In this document: piece after piece, positions 6,758-10,067 of the stretch
Position numbering within the stretch: the stretch's first letter is position 1
Layout: each line of letters starts with the position of its first letter
Source of the DNA: Opitutaceae bacterium UBA3033
Lineage (GTDB): Bacteria > Verrucomicrobiota > Verrucomicrobiia > Opitutales > Opitutaceae
Assembly (NCBI GenBank): GCA_002367815.1
Contig: DFDG01000019.1
Span: 1 to 10,067 of the forward strand
Direction: 5' to 3'
Length of the DNA: 10,067 nucleotides
The notes under the pieces: generated by a model
What the model saw: the letters and a program-made list of their open reading frames with translations, nothing else
Database searches by the model: none
What the model was told of the DNA's origin: nothing
Made by a program: the position numbers and the translations under genes

Positions 6758-7417
6758 ATGAGCATTATTAACAACGCACTCAAGAAGGCCCAGCGGCAAA
6801 GATCTACTGGAGCCATCTCCTCCCCTTCAGGCGAGGGAGGTGCGTCCAGCGGTCGTCGCGGAAGTGCCATGACTGCGCAAAATTTGGTCCTGATTATCGC
6901 CGGTGTCGCAGCTGTCATCGTAGTTTCAGTGGTCGCTACGGTCTATCTGGTAAAAAACTCACCGGAACCACTCACGTCGGCGCAACTGGCAAATCCATTG
7001 CCACCGCTCACGCAAAATACATCCGTCGATCCCGTTGGTTCCGATCCGGTAGTGCTCATGCCTGAAATTAAACCGGCAGAACGGGAAGTGGAGAATGTTG
7101 CCACTTCGCCCTCAACTTCCCCGGTAATGCCGGCCAAAGTTGAGAAGATTGAACCGATCGCAAATCCAATTCCGGTGGCCCTAGTGCCAGACACTTCCCA
7201 TGTAACCCAGGATGATCGGATATATGCCTACATTGAAACGCTTCAGGTCGTAGGAATTCGTTCCTCCGGGGCAGATAGCAAAGTGCTGATGAATAATCGG
7301 GTCTTCCGTGTGAATGACATGGTGGATCGTGAACTTATGCTAAGATTGGTCAAAGTGTCTTCCGACAGTCTTACTTTTCTCGACGCTAACGGGATAATCT
7401 ACACCAAGTATTTTTGA
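6758..7417 (+). CDS. GspB-like single-pass membrane protein
   Basis: This 219-residue bitopic protein probably partners the upstream ATPase, as ExeB/GspB partners ExeA/GspA. It has the N-terminal motif MSIINNALKKAQRQR, common at the start of GspB-like and pilus-associated proteins, and a Ser/Gly-rich cytoplasmic stretch. One membrane helix (about 43-66) follows, then a Pro/Val/Ala-rich periplasmic linker (about 67-150). A compact C-terminal domain (about 153-219) with IETLQVVGIR, SKVLMNNRVFRVNDMVD and a final DANGIIYTKYF resembles the small beta domains of GspB, GspC and PilP that contact secretins. There is no signal peptidase site, so the helix should act as an anchor with the C-terminus outside. 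It lies 51 bases after the ATPase gene and 24 bases before the sugar transferase gene, in line with one transcript. Family placement is moderately sure from the N-terminal motif and C-terminal pattern; the role in secretin placement is inferred. Confidence 0.7.
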   Translation: MSIINNALKKAQRQRSTGAISSPSGEGGASSGRRGSAMTAQNLVLIIAGVAAVIVVSVVATVYLVKNSPEPLTSAQLANPLPPLTQNTSVDPVGSDPVVLMPEIKPAEREVENVATSPSTSPVMPAKVEKIEPIANPIPVALVPDTSHVTQDDRIYAYIETLQVVGIRSSGADSKVLMNNRVFRVNDMVDRELMLRLVKVSSDSLTFLDANGIIYTKYF

Positions 7418-7441
7418 GCTAAAGATACGCGCCACCAGTCC

Positions 7442-8824
7442 GTGTTAACCAGTTCACATCATCATCAGATCCGACTGCAACAAATGGCTGACGGTTTGCT
7501 GGGAGCAATGTCCGTCGCCTTGGCCTATGCATTTCGAGCCAAGTTCCCGTGGCTGAATCTGCCCGATTTGGAGAATTTCACGGATTATATCTGGTTGCTG
7601 ATGCTTTCCGGATTGCTCACACCGGTCTTGTTGTCCCAACAGGGTTTTTATGAACCAAACCGTCTGGATACACGGGGCGCCACGATATTTAAGATCATGC
7701 GGGCATGCGCATACACAGTATTGGGCCTCGTTTTATTTCTATTCATTGTGCGGGTGCAATATGCCCGTTCCGTCATCATCCTCGGTGGCACATTTGCCGC
7801 CTTCTTGATTTACGCGCGACACGAGCTCACCCAGACATTTGTAATCAGCCGTTCCAAATCATTGGGGAATATCCAAAAACGCGTGCTATGGGTTGGACGG
7901 CAAAGCACTATTCTGAATCTGCGAAATGGTCTCACTGCCGCTGAAGCCGCATTGTTCGACACGGTCGCCGAAATTGACCCGGAGTTCTCACAGGCAGACA
8001 TTCCGGCCCTGCTTCATGAGTATACGATCAACACGGTCATTCTTCATCTTGATGGTATAAAACCCCAAAACGTGGAGCGTGTGGTGCAGGCATGTGATCA
8101 CGAGGGAGTCGAAATGGTGATACATCCGGGGGTGCAACTGAGCTCACCCTTCCGCCTATCGATGGATCAACTTGGCGGCGACCCCGTCATGTATTACCAG
8201 GCGCAATCGGCCAGACCATTCGACTTGGTTTTAAAACAAATCGTCGATTATCTTGGGGGCGTGATTTTATTGGTGCTGCTTTCACCATTGTTTCTTTTGA
8301 GCGCCATATTGCTTCGCATTAGTTCGTCCGGCCCGGTGATATTCACCCAACAGCGTGCCGGTCAAAATGGGCGATCATTTGTCATGTATAAATTCCGCAC
8401 CATGCACACCAATGCCGCGGCCGAACAGGCTCATCTCGCCGATCAGAATGAAATGAGTGGGCCAGTATTTAAGATCGCCTCCGATCCGCGCATCACACCT
8501 ATGGGTCGTTTTCTACGAAGGCACAGCTTGGATGAATTGCCGCAGCTCTGGAATGTGATTCGAGGTGAAATGAGTTTGGTTGGGCCCAGACCACTTCCGA
8601 TGGATGAAGTGAAACGCTTTACCGAAAACACCCAACGCCGGCGCCTGAGCATTAAACCTGGATTAACCTGCCTGTGGCAAATCCGGGGTCGCAATGAAAT
8701 TTCCTGCTTCGAGGATTGGGTGCGTTTGGACCTCGAATACATTGATCAGTGGTCCCTGTGGCTGGATATCAAAATTCTCTTCGCCACGGTGCCGGTTGCC
8801 CTTTTCGGTCGCGGAGGCCGGTGA
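7442..8824 (+). CDS. Polyprenyl-phosphate sugar-1-phosphate transferase (exopolysaccharide initiation)
   Basis: This inner-membrane enzyme moves a sugar 1-phosphate from a UDP-sugar to undecaprenyl phosphate, the first step of exopolysaccharide or capsule assembly (WbaP/WcaJ type). The 460 residues show about four N-terminal membrane helices (roughly 16-33, 49-67, 86-104, 109-126) and a soluble Rossmann-like domain (about 145-255, starting RVLWVGR). The conserved bacterial sugar transferase domain (about 262-455) comes last. It has the re-entrant helix at 266-291, the KFRTM motif (317-321), DPRITPMGRFLRR, the catalytic Asp-Glu pair in SLDELPQLWN (D364, E365), GPRPL and KPGLTCLWQIRGR. The start is probably GTG at 7442; ATG at 7484 would drop 14 residues but remains possible. 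No Shine-Dalgarno is seen. The sugar may be Glc or Gal phosphate; the pyrophosphorylase and mutase in the divergent operon could supply UDP-sugar. It ends 33 bases from a convergent gene. Confidence 0.92.
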   Translation: MLTSSHHHQIRLQQMADGLLGAMSVALAYAFRAKFPWLNLPDLENFTDYIWLLMLSGLLTPVLLSQQGFYEPNRLDTRGATIFKIMRACAYTVLGLVLFLFIVRVQYARSVIILGGTFAAFLIYARHELTQTFVISRSKSLGNIQKRVLWVGRQSTILNLRNGLTAAEAALFDTVAEIDPEFSQADIPALLHEYTINTVILHLDGIKPQNVERVVQACDHEGVEMVIHPGVQLSSPFRLSMDQLGGDPVMYYQAQSARPFDLVLKQIVDYLGGVILLVLLSPLFLLSAILLRISSSGPVIFTQQRAGQNGRSFVMYKFRTMHTNAAAEQAHLADQNEMSGPVFKIASDPRITPMGRFLRRHSLDELPQLWNVIRGEMSLVGPRPLPMDEVKRFTENTQRRRLSIKPGLTCLWQIRGRNEISCFEDWVRLDLEYIDQWSLWLDIKILFATVPVALFGRGGR

Positions 8825-8847
8825 TATCCATTCACTCTTCCACCGGC
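8817..8847. terminator. Possible bidirectional hairpin between convergent genes
   Basis: A perfect 7-base inverted repeat, GCCGGTG (8817-8823) and CACCGGC (8841-8847), overlaps the sugar transferase stop codon and fills most of the 33-base gap to the convergent hydrolase-like gene. A nested GTGA/TCAC pair (8821-8824, 8832-8835) offers an alternative fold. There is no T-run on either side, so termination activity is uncertain. Confidence 0.3.
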
Positions 8848-8857
8848 AGAACGGGTC

Positions 8858-9895
8858 CTATCGCTCCATGAATTCATCGGTAAACTCAGCCAAACCGATA
8901 CCAGGCTGGGGTTGCACGTCAGCAGGATAATGCGGTTTACCGTCGTGAACGCTGGGGCGACCTTGGTAGAAGATCAGGACTTTACCCTGCCAAATCACCG
9001 GCTGAGCTATTACGGATACCAGTCCACAATCGAATTGACCGCGTGGTCCGAGCGGAAGGATTGGATTGCGATCATTCTCGCGGGTCCATGACCAACCATC
9101 CCGGCTACTTACCAATTGAACGTCCATCGTCTGATCGATGGTGTGGTGACAATTCAAGAATCCCCCATATCCGCTGTTTGAAGACTTAAAGGCGGAGAGC
9201 CAATAAAATTGGAGGTCGGCAGCGTCGTTGGCATCGGGTTCTAAAATACGCACCGGACCCAGCCAACGCCCGTCAAAATTCTCACATTGCCAAACCGAAA
9301 TGGCGCGATGCAGTAACTTAAGATTATCCCGGTCCGTCGGTAAATTGGGGTTATGCTTGAACGTTTGTTGGTGAATGAAATGAGTGCCTGCCCCAAAAGG
9401 TGTTTTTGCCCCCGCATACATATCGATCAACGAGGCGGCATCGTTGGCACCAGTAATCACTGGTCGGGAATGAAGTCGTTGCCATTGCACGCCGTCCGGA
9501 CTGGTGGCGAGTCCAATACCCGACTGTATCATGGGATCAATACTGTCCCAATAAATCATTTTCCAACGCAGTTTGGCATCGGGTTCATGCTCGTCCCGGA
9601 TGATCGATGTGGGGAAGAACTCACCCCAGTCGGTCTTGAGCCCCGACCCGCGCATCACGATGTTGGTGCCTGAACCATAATCTGACTTGGTCCATTTTTT
9701 TCCGTCCTTCGAACGGGCGAGACAGAGAACGTTTTCCAAGGGTCGCGCCGTAAACCGCAGCATGTAATAGAGCAGCAACTCGTCTGCTGCAGGATCAGCA
9801 AAGGCGGCGACCGGGAATATTCTGCCTCCTGTCTCCCAGGGATGGTCCGGATGGATGATGGGCTGGACGGAGCGCTGCAACAGGGTGAGTTTCAT
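8858..9895 (-). CDS. Beta-propeller protein, glycoside hydrolase 43/32-like
   Basis: The 345-residue product looks like a five-bladed beta-propeller of the glycoside hydrolase 43/32 superfamily, but I do not recognise a characterised member. Three copies of a blade motif of the form L-A/V-x-S-x-D-G-x-x-W are visible: LARSKDGKKWTK (59-70), LATSPDGVQWQR (129-140) and LVSSRDGWSWTR (261-272). A final GIGLAEFTDEF (332-342) may close the propeller. Other landmarks are QPIIHPDHPWE (11-21), the likely first-blade entry, plus WKMIYWDS and GKVLIFYQGR. The N-terminus MKLTLLQRSVQ is not a signal peptide, so the protein is predicted to be cytosolic. The start ATG at 9893-9895 fits the family and has no Shine-Dalgarno. 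Catalytic acids cannot be assigned by eye, so activity is unproven; it could act on intracellular oligosaccharides or only bind them. It is convergent with the sugar transferase gene and need not belong to the exopolysaccharide locus. Confidence 0.65.
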   Translation of the reverse strand: MKLTLLQRSVQPIIHPDHPWETGGRIFPVAAFADPAADELLLYYMLRFTARPLENVLCLARSKDGKKWTKSDYGSGTNIVMRGSGLKTDWGEFFPTSIIRDEHEPDAKLRWKMIYWDSIDPMIQSGIGLATSPDGVQWQRLHSRPVITGANDAASLIDMYAGAKTPFGAGTHFIHQQTFKHNPNLPTDRDNLKLLHRAISVWQCENFDGRWLGPVRILEPDANDAADLQFYWLSAFKSSNSGYGGFLNCHHTIDQTMDVQLVSSRDGWSWTRENDRNPILPLGPRGQFDCGLVSVIAQPVIWQGKVLIFYQGRPSVHDGKPHYPADVQPQPGIGLAEFTDEFMER

Positions 9896-9901
9896 GATGA
9901 G

Positions 9902-10067
9902 TCAAATGGTCAGATGTCGATAATCACAGGGCAGGCAATCCGCCGCGCTACAGGAAAATTCCGGACGTTTCCTCGTAAAACCAGCACCGGACATTTCGGC
10001 CCGACCATGCAACAGTCGGTTTCGTTCGAGATACACAGCGGTCACTTGATCTGAGGTTGTCACGCCC
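9902..10067 (-). other. Unassigned 172-base region; possible 3' end of a minus-strand gene
   Basis: Upstream of the hydrolase-like gene no confident gene is visible. One minus-strand frame is open from the window edge to a TGA at 9902-9904, giving about 55 residues ending in CDYRHLTI, and would stop 6 bases before the hydrolase-like ATG, as in a tight operon. A second minus-strand frame holds a 32-codon ATG reading frame (9910-10008, MVGPKCPVLVLRG onward). I recognise neither product, and the cysteine content of both is unusual. Either may be chance, in which case this is simply the promoter region. Confidence 0.2.

Noticed and set aside
9842..10054. 70-codon plus-strand reading frame at the right end
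   Set aside because: It begins inside the propeller gene on the other strand, has no start signal, and shows no recognisable motif.
1..10067. tRNA, rRNA, CRISPR array, insertion sequence or prophage features
   Set aside because: No cloverleaf-like stretch, spaced identical repeats, transposase or integrase motifs were seen, and coding genes occupy nearly all of the window.

Overview
The window looks like chromosomal DNA of a Gram-negative bacterium, most likely a member of Verrucomicrobiota (Pedosphaera/Limisphaerales-like). This rests on the gene set (an ExeA-like secretion ATPase beside a GspB-like protein and a polyprenyl sugar transferase, a eukaryote-like UDP-sugar pyrophosphorylase, a cytosolic-looking glycosidase-fold protein), moderate GC content, and start codons that almost never carry a Shine-Dalgarno sequence. 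The assignment is inferred from recalled family resemblance, not from a search.

Layout. (1) Positions 1-2055, + strand: the 3' end of the pyruvate dehydrogenase E1 beta gene, then the complete E2 gene (one lipoyl domain, E3/E1-binding domain, CAT-like catalytic core). E1 alpha should lie just upstream. (2) Positions 2079-5781, - strand, convergent with the PDH genes: a tight three-gene unit read as ftsB-like division gene, UDP-sugar pyrophosphorylase, phosphohexomutase, with gaps of 28 and 21 bases. (3) Positions 5782-5890: a 109-base divergent intergenic region that must hold both outward promoters. (4) Positions 5891-8824, + strand: ExeA/PEP-CTERM-type AAA ATPase, a single-pass GspB-like protein, and a polyprenyl-phosphate sugar-1-phosphate transferase. 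This looks like the start of an exopolysaccharide or envelope-export locus. (5) Positions 8858-9895, - strand, convergent: a beta-propeller protein of the glycoside hydrolase 43/32 type without a signal peptide. (6) Positions 9896-10067: 172 bases with no confident gene, possibly the end of another minus-strand gene.

How the genes may work together. The mutase would interconvert hexose 6- and 1-phosphates, the pyrophosphorylase would activate the 1-phosphate to a UDP-sugar, and the divergently transcribed sugar transferase would move the sugar phosphate from a UDP-sugar onto undecaprenyl phosphate to start polymer synthesis. The ATPase/GspB-like pair resembles the GspA/GspB couple that helps place an outer-membrane secretin, so it may serve export through the envelope. 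The FtsB-like protein heading the sugar-nucleotide operon places a division gene in the same transcription unit. These links are inference from gene order and family.

Nothing here is clearly a new system. The points most worth a second look are the compact ATPase/GspB-like pair, the pyrophosphorylase whose sugar-site motifs depart from the eukaryotic GlcNAc enzyme, and the ftsB/sugar-nucleotide operon. No tRNA, rRNA, CRISPR array, insertion sequence or origin was seen.
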